In this document: piece after piece, positions 23,862 through 35,413 of the stretch
How positions within the stretch are numbered: position 1 is the stretch's first letter
Layout of the letters: every line of letters begins with the position of its first letter
Origin: Plasmodiophora brassicae
Taxonomy: Eukaryota; Endomyxa; Phytomyxea; Plasmodiophorida; Plasmodiophoridae
DNA: 64,000 nucleotides
Assembly: GCA_039704465.1 (NCBI GenBank)
Contig: JASFAU010000012.1
Location: 930,001 to 994,000 of the forward strand
Direction: 5' to 3'
The notes under the pieces: model-generated
The model's database searches: none
Seen by the model: the letters and a program-made list of their open reading frames with translations, nothing else
What the model was told of the DNA's origin: nothing
Position numbers and translations under genes: made by a program

Positions 23862-26800
23862 TCACCGCGGAGGCGCGTCCTTCGTTGTGGCGTCGGGCGT
23901 TGTTAACGTGATGACCAAGGACGGGGGCGGGCTGACGCGATGGACGGCGTGAACGCCATCCCGAACAGGCGGGAGTGGTTGCACGTGTTCGTATGCGCTG
24001 TCGTAGGACGGCGACAACGGCGCCATGGTGTTGTCGTCCTCCTCCGGCGTGACCAGCTTTCCCTTTGGTACGACGTTCCCGTCCATTGCCAATGAACGGC
24101 CAACGCGCGCATCAGCCATGGACGGTGGCGATGATGTCATGACTCGGTCAGCAGCGGGGATCGCTGCCGACACCGATGACATGGTCGAATCGTTCCCGAT
24201 CGGGCCAACAGAGCTCGGCATGGTCTCCTGGGAGCGAACCGGCGCCACAGACACGCCGATCTGCGTCGCCCGTTCCGAACTCGACCGCGCGTCCGACGTG
24301 CTGACCTGCCCCGTCTTCCTGCTGCCATCGGTCTTCTTTGTCGCCGACAGCGCCGTCCCGAACGACGACTCGCCCGTCACCAGCGTCGACCGATCCGACG
24401 TAGACAACGCGATCGGGTTGCTGTACGTGATCAGGATCCCGGTCTGGTTCGCGATCGCGAAGCTGGCTGGCGACTCGACAAACGCTGGAATGTACGGGTT
24501 CACCTGTCGGGTGATCCTGTCAGGGTGTTGCACGCTACTGGACTCGCCCGTTGCAAACCTGTTCGAGGAGCTGCGCGTTCCGTTTCCTGGTGAGGGCGAC
24601 CAGGGCGGCAGCGACGCCGGCGACGGCGACGACCAGTGCCGTCCAGATGACGTAGGCAGGGATCGTCGCCGACGACGCCCCGATCGACACGTCCCCGTTG
24701 TAGATGTCGGCACCGTTGAGCTTGACGGTGACACGGACGGCGCCGGCGCTGACGGGCGTGTTGACAACGGCCCTCCAGTACCCGGCGGTCGCGGCCCCAA
24801 CGGTCTTCAGAACGCCGATCGCGTCGGCGTCGGTCGCGTTCTGCGACCAGAGCGCGGGACCGGCCAGCTGGGCGCTGCTGTGCGCGTCGAGCGCCGACAC
24901 GGCGAACTGCAGCACGGACATTAGGGCGGCGCTCATATATCAGCCGCCACGCAGGGCCTACCTGCGCCTGGGCCTGCGTCACCGGGTTGCCGTACGCATC
25001 CCGGGCCTGCATGACCAGGAACAACGTGGCGCCCGCTGCCGCCTGGGGCAACGTCGCCGACCCACCGACCACCGTCCTGTCTCTGGCGACCGCCCCGGGG
25101 ACGCTCTGGACGTGGCCGACGAAGATCGTCAGGTTGGCCGGGCGCGTCACGATCGTCACCGTGTACGCCACTGACATCGTCGGCGTCCACTGGAAACACG
25201 CTGACGCCCGACACGCCGCGGTCTGAAGCTGGTCGACGATGGCGGCGTGGCCGTCGACGGCCACCGCCTGCATCGCGTAGGTGATCAGCGGGTCGGTGAC
25301 GACGTCGCCGGTTGCGGTTCGCGCCTGGACGGTCACAGTGGCAGTCTGGCCGACGACAACGACGGGGTCCATGGTGACAGTCGTGGTCGCCAGCGATGGA
25401 TCACCGGGCAGTGGCACCACCGTCACCGACGACACCACAGGGGGAACGTTCGTTTGTGACAGCAGCGTGCACGTCAGCGGCATCTGCCCGAGGCTCGTCG
25501 GCGACATCGACACGCTGGCGATGCCGCCTGCCATTGCACCGCTGGACGTCTGCCCGTTGCCCAGTGTGCATTGCACCTGCCCGCTAGCATCCGCGACGAT
25601 CTGCCCGTTCCCGTCTCGAACGTTCACCTGCGACCAGTGTTACAAGTCCCCGATGACGATGCTGACCACATCGTCGACGTACCGTAACGATGAACGGAGC
25701 ACCGACGACGACGATGACAGGTTGCCCTGTCAGAGCAGCGGAGACGCCGTTCTGGGTAACGGTGGCCGTTGTTGTCGCTGGTACCGGTGCGCCCGTCGCC
25801 GCCGTTGAAGGCGGCGCCGGTGGAAGAACAACGTGCCCGAAGACGACCAGCGTGTTGGCGTCACGTACGACGACGAACGACGACCCCGGTGGGATGCCGC
25901 ACTGGTACCGCCCTGATCCGTCCCGATCGGCTGCGCCCAGGACGACCAGGACAGCCAGGTTGGGGCCGACCACCACGACTTGGAACTCGCGACCTGGATC
26001 GGCGCTCCACGTGAGGGCACCCGACTCAGGCGTGTACCGGATCAGGGCCTGTCCTTGCGAGTCCGTTGCAATCGTCATCAGCGTCGTGCAGGACAGGTCC
26101 CTCGTCGTGATCGGGGCGATATCGGCCACGAGGCAGAACTGGACGTCGCTCCTGGCGGACGCAGGCCTGTACATGAACGTCGTCGTGTTCTGGAAGGAAG
26201 CGTCGGGGACGACCGGGAACATGGTCACGTTCGGACGGGCGACGTCGACGACGAACGGGGTGGTCGACCCGATCAGGTCCAGTGATCGCGCCGGGAGCAG
26301 GTTGCTGATGTCCACTGTCGAGTTGGACATGGCGGGCACCACTGTGAAGACCACCGGCGTCGTGGTCTGGTACCCATCGGCGTCGCATACGACGATTCGC
26401 ATGGTGATGACGGTCTCGGCCCTGATGTTAACCGCGACGACGACCTTCGTGGCGTCCAGGTTGGTGATCAGCGCGCCCGGGGAGACGGTCGATGACAGCG
26501 TTGGGATCGTGCCAGGTCCAGCGGCCATTGCCAAGCGTAATGAAGACGTCGTCCCAGGGGCGACATGCAACAACGGTGGGAGTGTCACCATGGGGCTGCC
26601 GGATGGGAATCCCGTTGCGATCGTGGTCGACAGGGCGACAGGCGCAAACGAAGACGTTGCGTTGACGTTGTGGAAATCGCCATGGTCGCAGTCGGCGAAC
26701 TGGATGATGGTTGTCGAGTGCACCGCGATTGTCGACGACGCTGACAGCACGCCGACGACCTGCCCGTCCACGTCGACGATGAGGTTGTCGGCCTGTACGC

Positions 26801-27734
26801 GAACGACACGCGCGATGGTGCCCCCCAGGTCCACTCCTGGGAACACCGATGATGCCCAAACGGTGTTGACTGTGATTCGGATGGAGCACGTGGACAAGGA
26901 CGCCCAGGACATGGACGCGGAGAGCAGGCGACGGGAGGTCGCTTCTGGAGACGGTGATGGGTGCTGAGCGCCCGACGTGGGATTCGGCGCCAGGGAAGAC
27001 TGTGGAGGAGGCGCAGGAGTCGGAACATGAAGAGGTGGGGAAGGGGTTGGAGGCAGCCGAGCGGGCGAAACTGTCGGGGATGGCGTTGGAAATGGAGTCG
27101 GTCGGGGTGTAAGCGAGGGTGTTGGGTACGGCGCCGGGGAGGGAGACGGTGAAGGCGTTGGGGAAGGTGTCGGTGTCGGAGTAGAAGATGGTGTCGGTGA
27201 CGGCGTTGGAGGAGGCGTCGGCGAAGGCGTTGGAGATGGTGTCGGTGAAGGCGTTGGAGAGGGTGTCGGTGCCGGAGTAGAAGACGGCGTGGGGGAGGGT
27301 GTTGGACGAGGTGTCGGCGACGGTGTCGGTGAAGGACCAGAAGACTGTGCCGACGGAGCAGATGTCGGGTGAGGTGATGGAGGGGGACTCGGCAAAGAAA
27401 TCGGAGAAGGAGTCGGCATAGGGGTTGGAGAGCGACCCGTCAACGGGGTTGTCAGCGAACGCCTCGGCAGGCCTGCCGACAGCGTAGCCGAGGCACGACG
27501 AGTCGTGGAGGAATTCGACAGAAGGTGCGGTGAAGACATCGGGTGCACCATTGCTGTCGACGACCGGGCCCGGGGTGCTCGAGTCGAGTTGATGGGCGGG
27601 CTCGACGATGTGGACGGCCGTAGGTTATGGGACGACGACGGGTCCTGAGCAGAGCAGCAGGCCGCTAAGAAGGCGAACGCGAGCACGACCGATGGCCAGC
27701 GCTGGCGAGGGCCCCGCACCTCAAGAACCGACAT
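23862..27734 (-). CDS. large type I surface protein with a PTPSP stalk, adhesin-like
   Basis: Exons 27734-25683, 25627-24962, 24906-24559 and 24503-23862 give 1,235 residues; all three introns are exactly 55 nt. The N-terminus is a signal peptide ([17 protein letters not shown]). A Ser/Thr/Pro region with about 35 PTPSPTP-type units (27050-27420) looks like an O-glycosylated stalk. Then come ~750 residues of beta-rich sequence with invasin/bacterial-Ig-like phrases such as [22 protein letters not shown] and [15 protein letters not shown]. One membrane helix ([20 protein letters not shown]) is followed by KRK and a Ser/Thr-rich cytoplasmic tail of ~215 residues. Function unknown; architecture suggests adhesion. 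The start at 27734 is chosen because the signal peptide begins there. Confidence 0.78.
27050..27420. repeat. short-period coding minisatellite (PTPSPTP stalk)
   Basis: GGTGTCGG/GGCGTTGG-type units of about 12 nt are repeated with drift, coding on the minus strand for alternating PTPSPTPS. Copy number is likely to vary between strains. Confidence 0.8.
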
Positions 27735-28205
27735 GTTGTCGCCGTACGAATATGGCACTTGGCACGCGCCACGTTGTGCTGGCCGCACACTCACGAATCT
27801 CGGTGGCCCATGCCACCTACGACAACGACGTCACCCCGATCCCCGGCGTCGCATCCACCAGATGGCACGTTCGCCTCATTCTTCGATATGACGTTGTCGG
27901 GTACGACGGTGGGAGCGCAAGATATCTCGTTCGATCCACACCCTGCCCGGTGCTCGCTTTCGCGTTGTCGTGGTTGGATGCGGTTCCGGACGGGTTCGTT
28001 CCCGGCCGTCGCACAGCGTCGGGCCGGGTCTACGTCGACCGCCCACGAGGCCACCCGCCTGTACGGGCGCTCTTGCACACCGCCTGCTCGCCTGTACGAG
28101 TACTCTGTGCAGCGCGCCCGATCAGTCTCGAGGAAGTCGCTGACGATCAACCGATCCGCCACCCGTTTAACGCAACGCCCGTTGAAACAATCAGCCTCCG
28201 CTGCT

Positions 28206-30119
28206 ATGATTATCCCGCCTTCGTACGAGATCGACCTCGACGATGCACTGGTTGAGGACGACGAGGAGGAGGACGACGATGACGACGAGATCTTCTCCGA
28301 CAGGTCGCGTTCGTCAACTCCTCCTCCCCGTGGGCACACCAACGAGTACGTCATCAAGCGTCGGGGACCAGGAGAGCCGCGTCCGACGATGCCAGCGACC
28401 GCCAAGGCGACCGTTCCGCCGTATCGAACGTTGTCGTGCACGGTGGCGTTCCCGTACCCGGCGTACATGACGATCAGGCGGCCTCGTCATGATGTTGGGC
28501 GCCGACCAGTGCAGTACGTTGGCGTTTCCGGGCGGTTACGCTATCGAATCGATTCCGATGTCCCCGATTATTACGTCGTGTCGCGCGTGGCGAGGGGCGC
28601 TGGCCTCCGACCGACGAACAGTACCGCCAGGTGCAACCTGTTCTGGGGGCGCCCGCTAAGCCCCGAGAAATGGGAACTGTTGACGTCGTTGCAGCGAGTC
28701 AATCACTTTCCAGGTAGGCGCCAAGCAACCGCACAGCGAGCGTTTCACGTCTGAGCGCACGCCAGGTATGACAGCCTTGTCGAGGAAGGACAACCTGGCG
28801 AGGCACCTGCGGCATTGCCCGTTCCTGCCAAAGACGTTCGTTCTGCCGGCGGATCGACTGGCGTTCCAGGAGGCAGCCGCCTCCGAACCGAACCGTTTGT
28901 GGATCGTGAAACCGTGGGCGTCGTCGTGCGGACGTGGCATCCGGCTGATCGACCGGATCGGGCAGCTGGGCGCCAAATGCAAAGCGGTCGTCAGCCGGTA
29001 TATCGAACGGCCTTACCTCATCGACGGGTACAAGTTCGACATTCGCCTGTACTTCGTCGTCACCTGTATGGACCCGCTGCGAATCTACACGCTGGACGAC
29101 GGCCTGGTCCGGTTCGCCACCCAGCGGTACTCGGTCGACAAGTCGTCGCTGAAGCAAAAATGTCGGGCACCGATATTAGGGCGCATGTCGTACACACCCG
29201 TGACCACGTTGGACCAGGTGTGCACCTGACGAACTTCTCCGTCAACCGGCATTCGAAGGCGTTCGTGAAAGCGACGGACGGGGCACAGGGATCGAAATGG
29301 AGTTTCAAGGCGCTGCTGGCGTATCTGGCGCACCAGACCCCGCCGGTTGACGTTGAGAAGCTCGTCGAGCGCATCAACGATATCGCTGTCAGGTCCATCA
29401 TCGCTGTCGAACCGGTCGTCGCCGGAAAGATGGAGGCCTACCGGTGCCCGAGGACGGCGTGCTTCGAGGTGCTCGGGTTCGACATCCTTCTGGACCAGGA
29501 GTTGAACCCGTGGCTGCTGGAGATCAACTCGATGCCGTCCCTGTCGTCGTCATCGTCGCTCGATAAGTTCATCAAAACAAAGTTGATCGCCGACGTGTTC
29601 CATACGATCGGGATGGTTCCGGCCGAGAACGACCTGAAGGTCATTCGACGGGTGCAGACGCGAAGGTAGCCCCCCGCCCAGATTGAGCCGCCGGCAGCAC
29701 TCGTTGACAGTGACGTTGTCTGATTTCTCCAGATTGAAGCGTGTGATCGGACTGAGAAGGAACGGGTCCGGGTCGGCGTCGGCGTCGGCTCCTGCAGGGC
29801 GCCAAGCGGCTACGCCGATCTCGTGGCAAACGTTGTCCAATCAGGACCTAGCCATACTTCGCGAGGTGCAGGCCGAGGTCTGTCCATGCCCAGGTGACAG
29901 TGGGCTGGTTCGTCTGATGGCCTTCATATGTAGTATGAACGAAGCGGGCACCTGATTCGAATCTATCCGACGAGGGCGAACGCAGCGTCGTACCGGACAG
30001 CGTTCAAGTACGAACGGTACAATAACAAGCTGGTGTGCGACTGGCTCGCGTTAGACGCCGACTATGCATTAACGCTCCTGGCTGACGACGATCCCGACTC
30101 GGACGACGGCGAATATTGA
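28206..30119 (+). CDS. tubulin polyglutamylase, TTLL family
   Basis: TTLL enzymes add glutamate side chains to tubulin tails of cilia and spindle microtubules. Exons 28206-28713, 28766-29161, 29218-29651, 29698-29877 and 29934-30119 give 567 residues. The N-terminus is acidic (EDDEEEDDDDDE). Core blocks: LFWG, QRVNHFPG, RKDNLARHL, LWIVKPWASSCGRGI (ATP-binding Lys), RPYLIDGYKFDIRLYFVVT, VHLTNFSVNRH, KWSFKALLAYL and LGFDILLDQELNPWLLEIN. The tail matches the TTLL C-terminal element: LSNQDLAILREVQAE and GHLIRIYPTRANAASY. The 46-nt intron at 29652-29697 removes an in-frame stop; without it the protein would end at 29669. The subtype resembles TTLL4/5, which I cannot fix. Confidence 0.9.
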
Positions 30120-30178
30120 AACGTTTCATAAAACGGGGAAGCCCATGGGATCAGCAAGATCTCAGCCGGCCATCAGAT

Positions 30179-31573
30179 TTAATTTGAAGGCGTGTCGGGA
30201 TAAGCTTTGCGCATGGTCCTGAGAAGAACAATTGAGGACGACAGCAGCAGGACGGAACCTGCTTGGTGCATGGCAGCAAGTTCGGTTGGCACGAACGTCA
30301 ACAGGGTAGAAATGCCCAGAGTGACCTGTCCAGCACAGACGCCAAGCAGTGCAGACGTCGCCTTTTTCGTTGTCGACGAAAGGGGTAAGCGGCGGGAGAG
30401 TAGAAAGAGGCCCGCAATGGACACCGTCGTTAGCATTGCTAAAGCGCGATGTTCGAACTGGACTAGAGACGAGTTCTACGTAGAGAACACATCATCAACT
30501 CCGTTCGACATGGTTGTCCCAGACACAGGCCTCACCTCGAAACAGTTCCTCCATGGCTGGGATTCCAGTTCCGGATGTCGGATATCGTCAGGGATCAAAC
30601 CGTTGCCCATGAACGGAAATTCGTTGTAAACCAGACCTGCACGGTTCCCGGCAACGAAGGCGCCCGACACAGCTGTGAAAAACACCAATTTAGAGACCGC
30701 AATCGCCGATCGACGGAACATCGGCGGCGCCGCCGACATCACGAATAAGGGCGTGGCCCTGCACGACAGCGCCGTATGCAATAGTCCAACGTAAATCAAG
30801 AAAGCGGACGTCAAATGGGCAGCAAGACGATACGGGCTAACTCGCGGTTCGTCGTAGCGGTTCTTTGGCTGCTCAAGTCCCGATTTTACCATCCACCTGT
30901 TAGTAGCGATCAGGAACGTGCAACGCTTAGACAGGCAACGGGGACCGACCATCCAATGCCGCCTTGAGCAGCGCCAGCAGCGAGCAAAGCCGTTAGCTTC
31001 AGAGTGAGTGGTTTGGAAAGGGCGCCTCGTGCGGCGAAGTACACGAATGGGGCAGCGAACACGACACCTATTGCCCGGCCCAGCATGCGGTGCATCCACT
31101 CCATGTAGTAGATGCTTTTGAACTGTCCCAGAGTCATGCCTCGGTTGGTCCTTTGGTGCACAGTTAGGACGTGAAACGGGGAAGGTGAAACGCGGCAACC
31201 TTTGATATTCCGGGTATTGCTTATACTTGTCGAACTCAGCTTCCCACTCGGTCTGCGACATTGGTGGTAGTTGCCCATGCGGTTTCCAGTCCACCATCGA
31301 CAGGCCCGACTTGGTCATGCGGGTAATGCCCCCGACGACGATGGTACCTGAGTCGACACGTGGGCACTACGAACGACAGCAGTCCTCGCGGGGGGGTCGC
31401 CCACCGGCCACCATGCCGGAGCAGGCGAACAGCCAATTGGAAACGGCGTTCCGCCCAACGGGCCTCGACGACACGGCCTGCCCCCCAGCATCCAGCGACG
31501 CCGTGACGACGCGCCGACGTCCGCCCCATGCCAGCCGACGCATCCCAGCCACTGCACTCCCCAAACGCCACAT
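30179..31573 (-). CDS. COX15: heme A synthase COX15 (mitochondrial inner membrane)
   Basis: COX15 oxidises heme O to heme A for cytochrome oxidase. Exons 31573-31405, 31347-31200, 31150-30950, 30896-30536 and 30475-30179 give 391 residues. The N-terminus is a mitochondrial presequence (MWRLGSAVAGMRRLAWGGRR). Family blocks: GTIVVGGITRMTKSGLSMVDW, YYMEWMHRMLGR, GGIGWWMVKSGL, RLAAHLTSAF, VAGNRAGLVYNEFPFM, FEHRALA and AAMHQAGSVLLL. The His residues of EWMHR, AAHL, FEHR and MHQA are the expected heme ligands. Four introns of 49-60 nt are all in phase. It converges with the TTLL gene 59 bp away. Confidence 0.96.
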
Positions 31574-31748
31574 GACACCCCAAAAACGTTATGACCGCGC
31601 CTGCACTGTCCAATCGCAGCAAGCCACGCCCCGCCCGCCATGCGGGAAACGGTAACCCCAAAATGAGTCCCGACCGCCCACTCCAACAGCCCGCCTGGAG
31701 ATTTGAGTAAAATGCCGCACAACGAATAGTTAATACATTGGGGGGCAG

Positions 31749-33763
31749 CTAGGCATAGGCGTGGGAAGGAGCTGGCCCTGCGAAGAAGGTCGCGGGTCGC
31801 AGGACAACTTCGACGCCGTCGCTCTCGTCGGCAACGCGGCCGTCGGGAGTAGTGACGAGGATCGGGACGGACAGAGCGATCAGCTGGTCGACGGGAATGG
31901 CGACAGCGGCCGTGTTGGAGGCGTCGATAGACAGTGAGACGCGGTTGCCGTCCCGGTCGAGGACGTGGTCGTCGCGACGGCCGGCACGGCAGCGCCGGGT
32001 ACGGCAGCATTGCGGTCTGAACTTGATTTCAGGGCAGCCGGCAGGAGGTGCACGTATGTAGATATGCCTTAGTCGAGAGGCGGATTGGAACTGGCAACTC
32101 GGACACGACAGGCGACGAAGCGGGAAATCGACAATGGGGAATCGTGAGCCGAATATCGCAGACGTCGATTCACTCGCTGTGCAGATTGTGTCACGAATAG
32201 GGTCTCGAACGGGAACCATGAAACGATGGCCGGCATCGCAATCGAACTCGAACCCAATGAGAACGATTGCTGACGACATGACTCCAAGCGGTTTCCATTC
32301 TTGCAATCCGGATACACGCTGGGGATCGTCAGCGTACGAGAAAGCTTTCCAGCCGACTTCGAGGTCCCCCATGTCGAGCCTCGATTCACGACAGCAGTCC
32401 AGGAAGAGTTGATCCATGTCTGCGACGCGGAATGGGTCACCCAGCGTCACCTGACGTGCGCCGCAGTCGCATGAACGGATCGTGGAATATCCCTATGATC
32501 AGATCAGTTTCAATGCAGGTGGCCGTCCTAGCAAGCCGCGTGCTTACGCTTGAATGGCGTTTCTCAGGAAGATCCGCCAGCGACGCGGCATCGTCACCTA
32601 CGGTAAGGCATTACTTACCAGCCGCGAGATACGACGTCAAGAACCATCCGGCAACTGACCGGGAATGCAATGATACGTATGTATGCAGGGCCGCCCAGCA
32701 ATACTGAGAGCAGGGCACCGTCGGCGGCCGGATCGGGTCCACCTGTGCGCAAACTGGAGGCGAATCGCCGATTCGACTTGCTCAAACAGACGGGACGGCA
32801 AGCGGGACGCGATCAATGCCATGGCCGTTCGAACGTGCTGTTCGTGAACGTCTTCACCGTAAGGTGCAGTTGGCGTCGTGTCCATATACCCGCGAAGAGC
32901 AGCATCGACGACAGACGGAAGAACTTCGTCCCAGAACGCCTTGTTCACAGACGACATTACTGACAGCATCGGCTGCAGTCTGTCGAGCACCTTCCGGGTG
33001 TCATCTGTTGCCGATTTCCATCTCTCAATGGTAAGCGTGGCCCGTTTTCGGGACGCGCTCATGATCGTATTCAGGGAATGCACCATCTTTGACAGGAACG
33101 GTCCTCGTTTCAGGGGAGCGATTAACAATGGCCGTATGGTCGACAGAACAAACAGAGCTAGATGCGGAGGGACATTTTGAGCCACAAACTGTCGAATGAG
33201 TTGCTCGTGGTTCGCGACGAATTGGTTCAGCAACTCGCCGGTTATCGACCTGGGAAGAGGAGCGTAAACAAACGTAAGCCCAGGTGGCGGCCCAAGCACC
33301 TGACAAAGCAAATGTCAGGCAGGCTCAAGTGTTGAGTAAAACCACATGCATAAATGGTGAGCGCAATTCGAAAGAATTCGAAATAAAAGAACGCCAACGA
33401 CTAACCGACCCCAGGCAGCTGTGCGCGTCGTGCCTGCAAGGCTCGTATCGTGCGTACGGCATCACACGTCAGCGACGACGACGGTAAAATCCAGAAGACA
33501 TGCTGCGAAAGCATGAATACAGCCAGCAGGCGGCGCATTGCAACGTCGTATGAGACGGCCTGCAACGGCGACAGCACCACGTCCAGCGTGACAACCTGCT
33601 TGCCCGCATGGTACCTGGCGGCAATTCCCTCGATGCCCGTCTCTATGACGACCGTCGACGCCGGCCCCGGTTGCAGCGCCGATCGCACACCAAGCGCCCA
33701 GGACGGTGCCCCATCGAACGACACGATCCCGATGGCCACCAACGAACTACAATTCGACTGCAT
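31749..33763 (-). CDS. SMG8-like nonsense-mediated decay factor
   Basis: SMG8 forms the SMG1C complex with SMG9 and SMG1, which phosphorylates UPF1. Start at 33763 (MQSNCSSLVAIGIVSFDG). The N-terminal part has VFMLSQHVFWILPSSSL and VRTIRALQARR, like the SMG8 GTPase-like region. The middle (33311-32640) is helical. The C-terminal exon has IGFEFDCDAGHRFMVP, LRRLSCPSCQFQSASRLRHIYIRAP and a closing beta-rich block, matching the SMG8 'GFEYE..RG.RF' and 'L.RLFV..P' blocks from memory. At least two introns are needed (about 33310-33400 and 32450-32640), and their exact ends are not fixed. It is shorter than animal SMG8. The family call rests on short motifs. Confidence 0.6.
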
Positions 33764-33902
33764 CGTCGATTGCGTTCCCCGAATCCGACTTTTGCGTTCA
33801 CGATCGCATCATTTTCGGCAAAACGCGCAAAACGCCCGTCGTAATTCGGAGGGTTCCCTGAACTGCCCTAATATCTGTATCTTCTGGATGGTCTTCGATG
33901 AC

Positions 33903-35126
33903 TTATAATGCGGTGTAGATTATGTTGACGACGCCGTATGCGGCCGATCCTTGCAGGTAGATACCGGAGCAGATGGAGTGGAGCGCGACTATGACTGGGT
34001 GATCCATGGACCGGAGGAACAGCAGGAAGACCCAGCAGATATACCAGTGATGCAGGTGGATACCGTTTGGCAACGATAGCCACAATGCTAGATGCAGCGT
34101 AAATACGATCGCCAGGGCCGTCGCATACGCAATCAGGTACGGTTGAGAACGTCGCCATGCGAGGCGCAGCTGTAGCACAAAGCACAGGACGACAACAATG
34201 CCGACAGCAGAATATGCTGTTATTGTACCCGCACTCCAATCATTGACCTGGTCGGACGACACGGTCGTGGCAAACACAGGGACATAACCAAGATATGTAA
34301 ACGTGACGGCAGACACGACCACCCCAACGGTGTACGGAATCGACAAGATGTGCCGAATGGAGACTGCTCCCAGCAGGTACACGATGGACGTGAAGTTGAC
34401 GACCTGGATGTAATTGCTGATCAGGCCTGCGTTCGAGAAGGTGGCCGCATCCCCAGGTACACCTGCACCAGCGACGTTACCGATAACTGCATGGGTTCTG
34501 TCGGTTCGAACCACGTTACCTGTGTACACGGTCTGCATTCTGAAGAACATGTGGAATATGCAGTAATACGCGTCCACGATGAGAAGCTCAGACCAGTTGC
34601 AGGGGATCGGTGCGACGAGAACCGACTTGAGGGACCGGTATGGTTCCAGTGCACGCTGGGAGCTCGTCCGTGATGAGGTCAACTCATCCAACTGGCGATT
34701 ATCGATGGAGGGTTGTTCTTGTCCCATAAACGAGAACAGTTCGTTCCAGTGATCGCTGCCGCTGCTGACACTGGCGGCGCTTCCCGCACCGGACGTCGTA
34801 TCAATCAGCGGCATCTCGATCTCGGCATCGTCAGTGACATCGCGGAACCGCCGGTTAATCACAAACGGTCGCGCCGTCAACGATGACAATTCGGTCGTCG
34901 GCGCCCACCTCAGCAGGTAACCCAGTTCATTGGCTGAGATTGCACGACGCATACCGGCCTGCGAGCTGACATGAACGACCACCGCGGTACCAACGAGATC
35001 ATCGGAATATCTACGGTCCCGACACGATAGTGCACTCTGGCACATGAGTTCCTCCAAGGTCGCATTGATACGGCAGGGTGTCTGTTTATGGGACCTCACG
35101 AAAGTGGAATGTTGCGATATGTGCAC
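33903..35126 (-). CDS. multipass membrane protein with an HLHHW motif
   Basis: A single 407-residue frame with at least eight hydrophobic segments in its last 230 residues. The soluble N-terminal ~170 residues are Ser-rich. A conspicuous HLHHWYICWVFLLF segment lies at about residue 355; paired His in a membrane segment can bind metal or heme. ATG codons at 35045 (MCQSALSC) and 34952 (MRRAISANELG) are alternative starts. I do not recognise a named family. Confidence 0.75.
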   Translation of the reverse strand: MHISQHSTFVRSHKQTPCRINATLEELMCQSALSCRDRRYSDDLVGTAVVVHVSSQAGMRRAISANELGYLLRWAPTTELSSLTARPFVINRRFRDVTDDAEIEMPLIDTTSGAGSAASVSSGSDHWNELFSFMGQEQPSIDNRQLDELTSSRTSSQRALEPYRSLKSVLVAPIPCNWSELLIVDAYYCIFHMFFRMQTVYTGNVVRTDRTHAVIGNVAGAGVPGDAATFSNAGLISNYIQVVNFTSIVYLLGAVSIRHILSIPYTVGVVVSAVTFTYLGYVPVFATTVSSDQVNDWSAGTITAYSAVGIVVVLCFVLQLRLAWRRSQPYLIAYATALAIVFTLHLALWLSLPNGIHLHHWYICWVFLLFLRSMDHPVIVALHSICSGIYLQGSAAYGVVNIIYTAL

Positions 35127-35413
35127 CAGTTAGATCGACGCTGCTGGCCTGAAAGAGATGGACCTTGGGTGGCGCGCTGCATGCGGAAAACGGGGCAATA
35201 CGTGCCATCATGACTGCGACAATGTCAGCGTACAGACTATCGTTGCAAACTGTTTTACTCGCCGGGACCTATGTAGCTGACTATCGTACGCATTCCTGTC
35301 GACATCTCTTATGCAGCTAGTGTAAGCTGAGACATTCATCATGTCACCTGTTGTATTGCGGTACCAATGTCGGCCGAAGCGCACGGCGTGCATAAAAGTG
35401 TATCCAGTATTGG

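Noticed and set aside
24025..24924. 299-codon plus-strand frame
   Set aside because: Antisense to the tail and membrane exon of the large surface protein, whose minus-strand exons join in phase.
25690..26967. 425-codon plus-strand frame
   Set aside because: Antisense shadow of the 2-kb first exon of the same surface protein; no start context and no domain.
27050..27420. CRISPR-like regular repeat
   Set aside because: Period is about 12 nt with no spacers, and it codes for PTPSP units in a eukaryotic gene.
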